From NCBI GenBank assembly GCA_027531255.1, contig JAPZRU010000002.1:248001-312000 (forward strand): a stretch of DNA of 64,000 bases. Direction: 5' to 3'. The DNA is from Steroidobacteraceae bacterium (lineage in GTDB: Bacteria; Pseudomonadota; Gammaproteobacteria; Steroidobacterales; Steroidobacteraceae). The first letter of the stretch is position 1, and each line of letters starts with the position of its first letter. A program made the translations under genes and the position numbers. Positions 8,719 to 16,588 of the stretch are shown here, piece by piece. The notes beneath the pieces are model-generated. The model did not search any database. It had not been told where the DNA came from and saw only the letters and a list, made by a program, of their open reading frames with translations.

Positions 8719-9624
8719 TTGGCAGAACACGAACCGGGCGGGCGACGTCGCCTGCTGCTGGCAGGCCTGCTCGCACTGCCGTTCACGCCAGCCGTGGCGG
8801 CGGCTCGCTCGACACCCGCGCCGCAGAGCGGAGCGACGCCACCGCGAGGCCCGCCCGCCCCGTCCCGCCCACTGCCGCGCGAGCGGATCGTGCCGGGCGG
8901 TGTCGCGCTGGTGGACGTCGGCGACGCGTTCCAGGCGGACTTGCTGCGGGTGCAGCGCGCGGACCGCCGCGTGCTGGTGCGCGCGCATGGCGGCCGCGCG
9001 ATCGCGGTGATAGGCATACCGCTCGATGCGCCGCTCGGCTCCGAATCCGTATCGGTGACCTCGCCGGACGGCGCGACGCGCTGGCTCGAGTACGCGGTCG
9101 CGGACCACGCGTACGTGACGCAGCGCCTGAAGGTGGCGCCGCGCCACGTCGAGCTCGCGCCCGACGACCTCGCGCGCGCGGAGCGCGAACGCGAGCGCCT
9201 GCTCGCAGTGCTCTCGACGTGGAGCGAACCGGCGCCGGCGACGCTCCAGCTGAAGCTGCCCGCGCCGGGCCGGCGCTCGAGCTCCTTCGGCTCGCGCCGG
9301 ATCTTCAACGACCAGCCGCGCAATCCGCACAACGGCATGGACATCGCGGCGCCGACCGGCACCGCGATCGTCGCGCCCGCGCCGGGGCGCGTCGTCGACG
9401 TCGGCGACTACTTCTTCAACGGCGGCACCGTGATCCTCGACCACGGTCACGGCTTCCTGACGCTGTACTGCCACCTGAGCCGCACGGACGTGCGGGCCGG
9501 CGCGCGGCTTCGCACCGGGGACCGGCTCGGCGCGGTCGGTGCCACCGGCCGCGCCACCGGCCCTCACCTGCACTGGGGCGTGATGCTGAACCGCGCGTGG
9601 GTCGATCCCGCGCTGTTCCTCTGA
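8719..9624 (+). CDS. Exported M23 (LytM-type) metallopeptidase
   Basis: A 301-residue probable murein endopeptidase. An Arg-rich start and hydrophobic signal (LLLAGLLALPF) direct it to the periplasm. A 100-residue N-terminal beta-domain (IVPGGVALVDVGD onwards) precedes the M23 domain. Zinc ligands are complete: H204 and D208 in HNGMD and H285 in HLHW, plus catalytic YCHLS. It resembles peptidases that cleave peptidoglycan cross-links. The start used is TTG 8719, since no ATG lies near the signal peptide; an upstream GTG or TTG cannot be ruled out. The gene abuts the convergent nitrilase-like gene with no base between the stop codons. Confidence 0.85.
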   Translation: MAEHEPGGRRRLLLAGLLALPFTPAVAAARSTPAPQSGATPPRGPPAPSRPLPRERIVPGGVALVDVGDAFQADLLRVQRADRRVLVRAHGGRAIAVIGIPLDAPLGSESVSVTSPDGATRWLEYAVADHAYVTQRLKVAPRHVELAPDDLARAERERERLLAVLSTWSEPAPATLQLKLPAPGRRSSSFGSRRIFNDQPRNPHNGMDIAAPTGTAIVAPAPGRVVDVGDYFFNGGTVILDHGHGFLTLYCHLSRTDVRAGARLRTGDRLGAVGATGRATGPHLHWGVMLNRAWVDPALFL

Positions 9625-10872
9625 CTACTTCCAGCGCGCCTTGTCGCGCAGGTACGCGAAGGCCTCCTGCCCGTTCGCCGGCATCGTGTCCTTGAAGAGG
9701 TTGGCCGGGTACCGGCCGACGTAGCGGTCGAACATCGGCTTCCACAGCTCCATGTGCACGACCGGCTGGCGCTTGCGCCGGCGCAGCTCCGCCATCGGCA
9801 GGCGCCCGACGACCTCCTGCTCCTCGTTGTCGGGTCCGGCCTGCGCGATGAGCCGCCCCTGCGGGTCGTAGATGCAGCTGCCGCCGAAGTTGTCGTCGCT
9901 GGCGAAGAAGCCCGGGTTGTCGCGCGAGACGGCGTTGTTCACGACGCACGAATACATGTTGTTGTAGATCGCGGTCGCCTCGACGTCCGCGCGCGAGAAA
10001 CCGCCGGTCGCGGTGCGCAGGAACAGTTCGCAGCCCTTCATCGCCGCCGCGCGCGGCAGCTCGGGCTCGCGCTGCGTCGAGGTCGTGGTGATATTGCCGA
10101 TGTCGGTGCGGTATACCGGCACCACCTTGTCCCAGCCGTACATCTCGACGAACTGGTCGAGGTTGTCGTGGATCGTCGAGGTGAACAGCTCGAAGTTCGG
10201 CCACAGCCCCTTGATGTTGCGCGCCTTCCAGCTGCGGCCGACGATCTCGCCTCCCGGCCCGATGATGTTCGTGAGGCTCAGCAGGTGGTTCGGCCAGTCC
10301 TTATCGCGCGCGTAGGTGCCGAACACGATGTAGCAGCCGTACTGCCTCGCCTTCTTCGAGATCTCCTCGGTCTCCTCGCCGGGCACCTCGATCGCGAGCC
10401 GCAGCGCGTCCGCGCGGTCCCAGCGGTTCGAGTAGCCGGTGATCGGGAACTCGTGGAAGAACAGCAGGTCCTTCGGGCCGAACATGCTGCCCTGCGCGGC
10501 GTCGATCATGTTCAGCATGTGGCGCAGGTTGTCGCGCAGGCCCGGCTTCGGGTTCTTCGCGTCCACCGCGCGCACGCGCGTCTGGCACAGCGAGATCGTC
10601 ACCACGTCCTTGCGCAGCGGCACGGTCTCGTACGTGCCGTCCTGGCGCTGGTTGATGCCGTCGAGCCCCTTCGAGCCCTTCGAACCGATCGCGCCCGGCG
10701 CGATCGCGGTGCCGCCCGCCGCCCCACCGCCCGCGGCGCCCTGCGCGCCGGCGACCCCCGTGCCTGCGGCCAGGCCGGCGCCGACCAGCACGCTCGCCTG
10801 CAGCATGTCGCGGCGCGTCAGCGCACGCTCGTCGTTCCGTCGCCCGGACCGCTCGTCGAAGGAGTCGCTCAT
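9625..10872 (-). CDS. Second Tat-exported nitrilase-like protein lacking the catalytic Cys
   Basis: A 415-residue paralogue of the protein at 2396-3628. Twin-arginine signal TRRDMLQ (residues 19-25) and a Gly/Ala-rich linker lead into a carbon-nitrogen hydrolase fold. Catalytic Glu (FHEFPITGY, E141) and Lys (SWKARN, K206) are kept. The nucleophile block reads TSTQREPE, with T254 in the Cys position and S255 beside it; no Cys is present there. The start was set at ATG 10872 because a GGGGGCAGG ribosome site lies just upstream; an in-frame ATG 48 nt earlier lacks one. The gene is divergent from the second hemG with 154 nt between. The product is probably periplasmic; the substrate is unknown. 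Confidence 0.8.
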   Translation of the reverse strand: MSDSFDERSGRRNDERALTRRDMLQASVLVGAGLAAGTGVAGAQGAAGGGAAGGTAIAPGAIGSKGSKGLDGINQRQDGTYETVPLRKDVVTISLCQTRVRAVDAKNPKPGLRDNLRHMLNMIDAAQGSMFGPKDLLFFHEFPITGYSNRWDRADALRLAIEVPGEETEEISKKARQYGCYIVFGTYARDKDWPNHLLSLTNIIGPGGEIVGRSWKARNIKGLWPNFELFTSTIHDNLDQFVEMYGWDKVVPVYRTDIGNITTTSTQREPELPRAAAMKGCELFLRTATGGFSRADVEATAIYNNMYSCVVNNAVSRDNPGFFASDDNFGGSCIYDPQGRLIAQAGPDNEEQEVVGRLPMAELRRRKRQPVVHMELWKPMFDRYVGRYPANLFKDTMPANGQEAFAYLRDKARWK

Positions 10873-11026
10873 CGCCTGCCCCCGTGTGGATGGATGCCGC
10901 GCGAGTTTGCTCATGCGCACCCTTCCGCCGCAAGACGGGCGCGATTGCGGTGCGGCGAAGCGATCGCGGATGATCGGACGACGAACCGGCGGCCCCCCCG
11001 GGCTCGGCCGCCCCGGAGACGCCGCG

Positions 11027-11575
11027 ATGGGAACGGTCCTGGTGCTCTACCACAGCCTGCGCGGGCACACGGCCCGCGTCGCGCGTGCGATCTGCCGCGG
11101 CGTTGAATCGGCCGGCGGCCGCGCCGAGATGATGGAGCTGAAGGAAGCGGTGCACGAAGGCGTGGAGTGGGACCGCTACGACGCCGTCGTGGTCGGCGCG
11201 CCCGTGCTCTACGGCACCTACGACCGGGAGTTCCTCGCGTTCGTCGCCCGGCACCGCGCCGCGCTCGACGCGAAGCCGAACTCGTTCTTCAACGTTTCCG
11301 TCGTCGCACGCACGCCCGAGAAGGCGAGGCCCGAGGGCAACCGCTACCTGCAGAAGTTCCTCGAGCTGTCGCCGTGGAAGCCGCGGGACCTCAAGTGCAT
11401 CGCCGGCAAGGTCGACTACCCGGCGTGGCGCTGGTACGAGGTGCTGATGATCCGGATGATCATGAAGTTCACGCACGGACCGACGGACCGGCACGCGGTG
11501 ATCGACTACACGGACTGGCAGGACGTGGAGGCCTACGGCCGTCGCGTCGCCGGGCTCGCCCGAGGCGGCGCCTGA
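11027..11575 (+). CDS. hemG: HemG-like flavodoxin, copy 2
   Basis: A 182-residue HemG-family flavoprotein: VLYHSLRGHTARVARAI at the FMN phosphate loop, YDAVVVGAPVLYGTYDREF, SFFNVSVVARTPEKA, PWKPRDLKCIAGKVDYPAWRW, IMKFTHGPTD and YTDWQDVEAYG. Its length matches E. coli HemG better than copy 1. Differences such as APVLYGTYDRE for the usual ASIRYGH segment near the substrate side suggest altered specificity or partner. ATG 11027 has GGAG nearby. It may oxidise protoporphyrinogen or serve as an electron carrier; two copies in 3.3 kb argue for some division of labour. Confidence 0.8.
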   Translation: MGTVLVLYHSLRGHTARVARAICRGVESAGGRAEMMELKEAVHEGVEWDRYDAVVVGAPVLYGTYDREFLAFVARHRAALDAKPNSFFNVSVVARTPEKARPEGNRYLQKFLELSPWKPRDLKCIAGKVDYPAWRWYEVLMIRMIMKFTHGPTDRHAVIDYTDWQDVEAYGRRVAGLARGGA

Positions 11576-11582
11576 CGCGCGC

Positions 11583-11778
11583 TCACCACGGCAGTTCCGC
11601 GCCGTCGAGCGCGTGTACGGTCACCTCGCCCGGCCTGCTGCGCGCCAGCGCGTCCAGTTCAGGCGCACCCGCCGGATCCCTCGTGCACGCGAGCACGCGC
11701 CAGCCGTCGGCGGCTTACTGGGGGACGAACTCGAGACCGAGGCCGCGGGAAGCCCCGGTGGACCAGGACGGTGAGCAT
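11583..11778 (-). pseudogene. Remnant of a short-chain dehydrogenase/reductase gene
   Basis: Reading the minus strand from ATG 11778 gives MLTVLV, then after one extra base the Rossmann motif TGASRGLGLEFV, then PQ and a TAA where a Tyr codon is expected. It continues as AADGWRVLACTRDPAGAPEL and DALARSRPGEVTVHAL before ending at TGA 11583-11585. This is the first ~60 residues of an SDR (dinucleotide loop, then the NADP-binding Arg strand) with one frameshift, one nonsense codon and about 75 percent of the gene missing. The function is certainly lost. Confidence 0.75.
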
Positions 11779-11872
11779 CGGAACTCCGGACCAGGCGCCG
11801 CGCGTGCGGCCGTGTACCGCACGCCACCGCCAGACTCGTGACGAAGGAAAGCCGGAGCCGGCCGGGGGCCCC

Positions 11873-11898
11873 GAGTTCAGTTCACGAGTTCAGTTCAC
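11873..11898. repeat. 13-bp perfect tandem duplication
   Basis: GAGTTCAGTTCAC occurs twice in direct succession (11873-11885 and 11886-11898). The second unit contains the stop codon of the small membrane protein gene on the minus strand, so the last codons and a spare stop are duplicated. Confidence 0.9.
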
Positions 11899-12081
11899 GA
11901 GCGCGACTTCCCGCAGCCCGAGCCCCACCAGCGCGACCAGCAGCAGCGCGACCGCGAGGATCAGCCAAGGCCAGCGCGCGACCGGCACGCCCTGGCCACG
12001 GCCCGCTCCGCGGCGCCGGAACAGCACGCGGAATCCCAGCAGCAGGATGCCGGCGATCAGGATCGCGACGAGATAGCGCAT
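11890..12081 (-). CDS. Small two-helix membrane protein
   Basis: A 63-residue protein with two hydrophobic segments (YLVAILIAGILLLGF and a second helix ending LLLVALVGLGL) joined by an Arg/Gly-rich loop (FRRRGAGRGQG). Both ends are predicted outside the loop compartment. I do not recognise a family. ATG 12081 starts directly before the first helix; 15 upstream in-frame codons look non-coding. Tight size and clean topology suggest a real gene, but there is no functional clue from its neighbours, which are pseudogene remnants on both sides. Confidence 0.5.
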   Translation of the reverse strand: MRYLVAILIAGILLLGFRVLFRRRGAGRGQGVPVARWPWLILAVALLLVALVGLGLREVALVN

Positions 12082-12127
12082 CGGCCACGGTTCCGGTCGG
12101 GCGCACGGACCGCGCCCGCGCCGCACT

Positions 12128-12236
12128 CTACGCCGCGGCGCGTTCCCGCCGCCACGGTACCGGGAACAGTTCCTCCGGCGGCGGCGCGCCGACCCGCATC
12201 AGCGGGTTGCCTTCGAGCGTCGGCACGCGGATTCCG
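12128..12236 (-). pseudogene. Possible C-terminal remnant of an unknown gene
   Basis: The minus strand reads RVPTLEGNPLMRVGAPPPEE then LFPVPWRRERAAA and a TAG at 12128-12130. It looks like the end of a real protein but has no beginning: upstream it runs into the 5' region of the sensor kinase gene on the other strand. I do not recognise the family. Confidence 0.3.
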
Positions 12237-12351
12237 GACAGTGCGGACGCACTCGCGGTGCCACGGCGCACTGGACGCCGCCGTGGTGCGCCCCGCAGTA
12301 TGAATTGCGAGGATCACTCGGGCGGCGCGAGTCGCAAGTGTCCGATCCTCG

Positions 12352-14157
12352 GTGTCTGGTGGGGGGTATGGCTTCCTCGTGAGTGACGCCGGGAGCGAAC
12401 AGTCCGCATCGCCATCGGCCGGCACTGCCGACTGGTTCCGTTCGCTCGCCGACTATGCGGCCGTGCTCGTCTGGGCCGCCGACGCACGCGGCAACGTCAC
12501 CTACCTGAATTCCTACTGGCTCTCGTTCACGGGCCGCCCCGAAGCCACCCAGCTCGGCAGCGGCTGGATCGAGGCCGTACACCCGGACGATCGCCCGGCG
12601 ATGCTCCGGGACTTCGCGAAGGCCTTCGCGCAGCGGCGGCGGTTCCGCCTCTGGTACCGGCTGCGGCACGCGGACGGCGACTACCGCTGGATCGAGGACA
12701 ATGCCGCGCCACGCTACGACGCGGCGGGCGAGTTCCTGGGGTACGTCGGCGTCTGCGCGGACATCACCGAGTACCGGGAGGCGGCGCGCGACATCGTGCG
12801 TCACGCCGACCCGCTCTCGCGACTGCGGCCTGCCCGCTCCCGCGGGGGGCGCTGGCTGTTCGAGTGGGATCCCACGACGGACGCCCTGCGGTTCCCCGGC
12901 AGCGACACGGCGCCGTTCGGCCACTCGCGGGACCGCGTACGCACGCTCGCCGACTGGTACGAGTGCATCCACCCCGAGGACCGCGCCCTGCTGCGGACCC
13001 AGATGCAGCAGTACCTCGCGCACGCGGGCGGCACCGTGGACGAGTACCGGATCCTGACCCCGTCGGGCGACGTCGTGCACGCGCTCGCCACCGTGGTGCT
13101 GCGCCGCGACGCCGACGGGCGCTCGCTGGACGCCGTCGGCCTGGTGTTCGACGTCACCGAGGATCGCCGGCGCGAGATCGCGCTGGAGATGCAGGCGGCG
13201 GTGCTGGACCGGCTGTCCGAGGCGGTGACGGTCTGCGACGACCGTGGCCGCATCCTGCTGACCAATCGCGCCTGCGACGAGATGTTCCGCTACCCGCCGG
13301 GCGACCTGATCGGCCAGCATGTGCGCGTCCTGAGCGGCGGCTCCGACCAGCGCGCAACCGAACTCCTGGAGGACATGCGCGCGCGCGCCGAACGCGAGGG
13401 CAAGTGGAGCGGCGAAGTCCCGAGCGTCCGGCGGAACGGCACGCCGTTCACGAGCCGCCTGACCTGCACGTACGCGACGATCGCCGGGCAGCGCTGGTGG
13501 GTGCTCACCCGCCAGGACGCCACCGACCAGAAGCGGCTCGAGACCGCGATCCTCGAGGCGAACCAGTACGAGCAGTCGCGCGTAGCCAGCGAACTGCACG
13601 ACGGTCTCGGCCAGGAGCTCGTCGGCCTGTCGATGAGCCTGCAGGCCGAGGCGCAGCGCCTGCAGGCCGTTCAACCCGACTCGGCGGGGCGGTTGTCCGC
13701 ACTCGTGGACGACGTGAAGCGCGCCATCGGCCTGTGCCGCGATCTCGCCGAGGGCGTCTCCGCGTTCGCGCTGGGCGACGGCGGCCTCGAGGTGGCGCTG
13801 GAGCGTCTGGCGGTGCGCGAGTCGCGCATCTGGTCGGGGGCATGCGCCGTGCGCGTCGCGCCCGGCGCGGCCGCGGGCCTGCGACCCGAGCAGTCGTACG
13901 AACTGTTCCGCATTGCGCAGGAAGCAGTGCGTAACGGGTTCCGCCACGGCGGTGCACGGCACGTGACGCTCACGCTCGCGCGCGACGCCGACGCACTCGA
14001 GCTTCGCATCGAGGACGACGGCGCCGGCTTCGACCTCGACACGCCGGCCACGGGACTCGGCCTCAAGATCATGCGCTTCCGCGCGAGTCAGGCCGGGGGC
14101 CTGCTCACCGTGAGGAGCGTGGCGGGGCGCGGCACGGTGGTCACCTGCCGCCTCTAG
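12352..14157 (+). CDS. PAS-rich sensor histidine kinase of the NarL-system (HisKA_3) type
   Basis: A 601-residue soluble kinase. PAS 1 (about 28-150, WIEAVHPDDRPAM and WYRLRHADGDYRWIE), PAS 2 (about 165-280, YECIHPEDRALL) and PAS 3 (about 285-400) are followed by the HisKA_3 dimerisation helix with phospho-acceptor His416 in ELHDGLGQEL. The ATPase domain has EAVRNGFRHG (N box), EDDGAGFDL and GLGLKIMRFRA. No transmembrane helix is seen, so it senses a cytosolic signal. Such kinases pair with NarL/FixJ regulators; the nearest is only a remnant at 14165-14421, so this kinase may be orphaned. The start is GTG 12352 or GTG 12379; a GGGGGG run fits the second. Confidence 0.85.
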   Translation: MSGGGYGFLVSDAGSEQSASPSAGTADWFRSLADYAAVLVWAADARGNVTYLNSYWLSFTGRPEATQLGSGWIEAVHPDDRPAMLRDFAKAFAQRRRFRLWYRLRHADGDYRWIEDNAAPRYDAAGEFLGYVGVCADITEYREAARDIVRHADPLSRLRPARSRGGRWLFEWDPTTDALRFPGSDTAPFGHSRDRVRTLADWYECIHPEDRALLRTQMQQYLAHAGGTVDEYRILTPSGDVVHALATVVLRRDADGRSLDAVGLVFDVTEDRRREIALEMQAAVLDRLSEAVTVCDDRGRILLTNRACDEMFRYPPGDLIGQHVRVLSGGSDQRATELLEDMRARAEREGKWSGEVPSVRRNGTPFTSRLTCTYATIAGQRWWVLTRQDATDQKRLETAILEANQYEQSRVASELHDGLGQELVGLSMSLQAEAQRLQAVQPDSAGRLSALVDDVKRAIGLCRDLAEGVSAFALGDGGLEVALERLAVRESRIWSGACAVRVAPGAAAGLRPEQSYELFRIAQEAVRNGFRHGGARHVTLTLARDADALELRIEDDGAGFDLDTPATGLGLKIMRFRASQAGGLLTVRSVAGRGTVVTCRL

Positions 14158-14164
14158 CGCGCGA

Positions 14165-14421
14165 ACCGCCCGGCGGCAGCCGGGCACGTCGTGGTTCGTG
14201 CAGACGAACACCACCGGCCGCGGCTCGCGGCCCTGCAGCCGCTTCAGCACGCCGAAGCCCGTGCCCTGCTGCAGGTGCAGGTCGGGGATCACGACGTCGG
14301 CCGCGAGCACCGCCGTGCGCGCCTCGACCTCGCCGTCGCACGCGACGTCCTCGAGGCGGTCGACCGCGCGGACCGGGGCGCCGGCGCGCGCTCGGCCCAC
14401 CGTCGTGCCCGAAGCCAACAC
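14165..14421 (-). pseudogene. Response regulator receiver-domain remnant
   Basis: The minus strand reads LEDVACDGEVEARTAVLAAD then VVIPDLHLQQGTGFGVLKRL and VVFVCTNHDV, which follows receiver-domain strands around the phospho-acceptor Asp (IPDLHL) and the Thr/Ser strand. The start of the domain is degraded and everything after beta-4, including the Lys and the DNA-binding half, is gone. It ends a few bases from the sensor kinase stop codon, in convergent orientation. It is probably the former partner of that kinase or of a lost one. Confidence 0.6.
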
Positions 14422-14530
14422 CGGACCCCGGGATACGCATAAGCCGAGAGTCGCCCGGCAACCGCGCTCCGGTCACTCGGCGTCGTCGCGGCGCCACAGC
14501 CGGGCCCGGCACGGCGCCGGTGGCGCCGGC

Positions 14531-15421
14531 TCACCCCAGCGCGCGGTTCAGCACGCCGGCGAGCCGGATCCCCGCGCGCGCCAGCTGCAGGCGGATCGTG
14601 CGCGTCGACTCGCGGCGGTAGTCCTCGGACAGGCGGGTGATGAACGGCAGCCGCTCGCCGCAGGCGAACGGCGGCAGTCCCTCGTAGACCACGTCGCGCG
14701 CGAGTCGGTACGACTCGTCCATCCACTGCGCGAACGTGCCGCCCTGGATCCGCGCCATCTCGCGACGGCGTTCCGACACCAGCCGCATCGCGAAGCCGCG
14801 CTCGGACTCGCGGCCCATCGCGGCGTCGACGAGTTCGCGGTCCCAGAGCCGGTGCAGGCTGCGCACCTGGTCGCGCCGACCCCAGCCGACGTTGACGTCG
14901 TTGCCGCCGCGGTCGCGGTTGTCGGCCGCGTGCAGCGGCTGGTGCACGTCGGCGAGCACGTGCACGACGATCCGCAGCGCCAGCACGCGGCGCTCGCGGG
15001 GCGCCGCGCGATCCGCGAGCACGCGCAGCCAGCGCTCGAACTGCACCGAGGCGCAGTGGCCGTCGGGACAGTACCGTGCGCGCGGCGCGGCGGCGTCGCA
15101 GACCGGCCGGTTGTCGAAGTGCCACTTGGTCGAGCCCGGCAGCTCGCGGGCCAGTCGGTCGCGCTCGGCGTCGAGGTATAGCCCGAGGTCGGCCAGGCTC
15201 TCGTCGCCGACCAGCGCGCGCAGTTCGCGGCGTGCGTCGCCGCTCAGCAGCTGCTCCGCGGCGAGACCGACGATGCGGTGCCCCGGTGCGCTCCAGGCCG
15301 CGGCGAGCCCGGGCGCCAGGACGAGCGCAGCCGCGAGCGCCAGCGCGGGGAGCGCACGGCGCGAGGACGGAACGCCGGGCGCGGCGAGCGCGCGGCACCG
15401 GCGACGCAGCGAGGGGTGCAT
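14531..15421 (-). CDS. Secreted S1/P1-family zinc nuclease
   Basis: A 296-residue nuclease that degrades single-stranded DNA or RNA to 5'-mononucleotides outside the cytoplasm. After a signal peptide the mature chain begins AWSAPGHRIV, the usual N-terminal Trp plus His zinc ligands. Further trinuclear-zinc ligands appear in KWHFDNRPVC, VHVLADVHQPLH, DRGGNDVNV and SLHRLWDREL. Length and motif order fit the bacterial members. It diverges from the efflux-type operon starting at 15484, with 62 nt between, and probably serves phosphate or nucleotide scavenging. Confidence 0.9.
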   Translation of the reverse strand: MHPSLRRRCRALAAPGVPSSRRALPALALAAALVLAPGLAAAWSAPGHRIVGLAAEQLLSGDARRELRALVGDESLADLGLYLDAERDRLARELPGSTKWHFDNRPVCDAAAPRARYCPDGHCASVQFERWLRVLADRAAPRERRVLALRIVVHVLADVHQPLHAADNRDRGGNDVNVGWGRRDQVRSLHRLWDRELVDAAMGRESERGFAMRLVSERRREMARIQGGTFAQWMDESYRLARDVVYEGLPPFACGERLPFITRLSEDYRRESTRTIRLQLARAGIRLAGVLNRALG

Positions 15422-15445
15422 TGCGGGCCTACACGAACGGCAGCG

Positions 15446-15464
15446 GGGTACCGTTACTGTACCC
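15446..15464. promoter_or_regulatory. Inverted repeat operator candidate, GGGTAC-N7-GTACCC
   Basis: A perfect 6+6 dyad, GGGTAC at 15446-15451 and GTACCC at 15459-15464, in the 62-nt space between the divergent nuclease and adaptor genes, 19 nt before the adaptor ATG. The 19-bp span is the size often bound by dimeric one-component regulators. No regulator gene is next to it. Confidence 0.45.
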
Positions 15465-15483
15465 TAGGCCCCCGGAGGCCTAC

Positions 15484-16584
15484 ATGCGCTGGAAGTGGCC
15501 GCTCGCTCTGGTAATCGCGCTCGTCGCCGGCGGCGGATTCGCCTGGTGGCGCACGCAGGGCCCCGTGCCCGTGACGGTGACCACGCCCACCCGCGGGCCG
15601 GCCGTCGACGCGATCTACGCGACCGGCACCGTGGAACCGACCGTGCAGCTGCCGATCGCCCCGCGCGTCGCCGGCCGCCTGGTCGAACTGAACGTGGACG
15701 AGGGCGACCGCGTGCGCCGCGGCCGGGTGCTCGCGCGCCTCGACGCCGCGGACCTCGAGCAGTCCGTCGTGGAACTCGCGGCGCGCGCGCAGTTCGCGCG
15801 CGACCAGCTGCGCCGCACCGAGGCGCTGGTCGGCCGCGGCGTCACGGCGGCGATCGAACTCGATCGCGCGCGCGCCGAGGCGCTCGCGGCCGAGGCGGTT
15901 CTGAACCGCGCCCGCGCGCAGCGCGACTTCACCGCGCTGACCGCGCCCGCCGACGGCACGATCATCCGGCGCGACGGCGAGATCGGCCAGTTCATCCCGG
16001 TCGGCCAGGCGGTGTTCTTCATGTCCTGCTGCGCGCCGCTGCGGGTGACCGCGGAGGTCGACGAGGAGGACATCCCGCGCGTGTACGTCGGCCAGCGCGC
16101 CGTGCTGCGCGCCGATGCCCTGCCCGGCCGCACGTTCGACGGCGAAGTGGCGGAAGTGACGCCCAAGGGCGACCCGGTCGCGCGCAGCTACCGCGTGCGC
16201 ATCCGCCTCGCGGACCCGGGCGAGCTGCGCGTCGGCATGACCACCGACGCGAACCTGATCGTGGAGGAACGTCGCGAGGCGCTGCTCGTGCCGACGAACG
16301 CGGTGCGCGACGGCGCGGTCTGGGTGGTGCGCGACGGCCGGCTCGCCCGCCAGCCCGTGACGCTCGGCATCGGCGGGGACCTGCGCACCGAAGTGCGCGC
16401 GGGGCTGGACGCCGCCGAGCGCGTGGTCGCACCGCTGCCCGAGGATCCGGAGGAAGGGCGTCGCGTGCGCATCAGGCCCGCGGCCGAGGCTTCGAGCGGC
16501 GGCACGGCCGCAGCGGCCGCAGAAGCCCGGGCCGCCGGCGCGAACGGCGGTGCGGGCGCGGGCGGCAGCGCCGGCGGCGGCTAG
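15484..16584 (+). CDS. Periplasmic adaptor (HlyD/MacA-type) of an ABC export system
   Basis: A 366-residue membrane-fusion protein. One N-terminal membrane anchor (residues 5-22) is followed by a lipoyl half-motif (APRVAGRLVELNVDEGDRV), a short coiled-coil hairpin (about 90-140), the second lipoyl half (TAPADGTIIRRDGEIGQF) and a beta-barrel with VPTNAVRDGAVWVV. The Gly/Ala-rich tail is low complexity. It starts an operon with a permease 4 nt downstream and an ATPase overlapping that. GGAGG at 15474-15478 supports ATG 15484. Together they should expel a lipid, peptide or drug; no outer-membrane channel gene is adjacent. Confidence 0.88.
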   Translation: MRWKWPLALVIALVAGGGFAWWRTQGPVPVTVTTPTRGPAVDAIYATGTVEPTVQLPIAPRVAGRLVELNVDEGDRVRRGRVLARLDAADLEQSVVELAARAQFARDQLRRTEALVGRGVTAAIELDRARAEALAAEAVLNRARAQRDFTALTAPADGTIIRRDGEIGQFIPVGQAVFFMSCCAPLRVTAEVDEEDIPRVYVGQRAVLRADALPGRTFDGEVAEVTPKGDPVARSYRVRIRLADPGELRVGMTTDANLIVEERREALLVPTNAVRDGAVWVVRDGRLARQPVTLGIGGDLRTEVRAGLDAAERVVAPLPEDPEEGRRVRIRPAAEASSGGTAAAAAEARAAGANGGAGAGGSAGGG

Positions 16585-16588
16585 CGTC

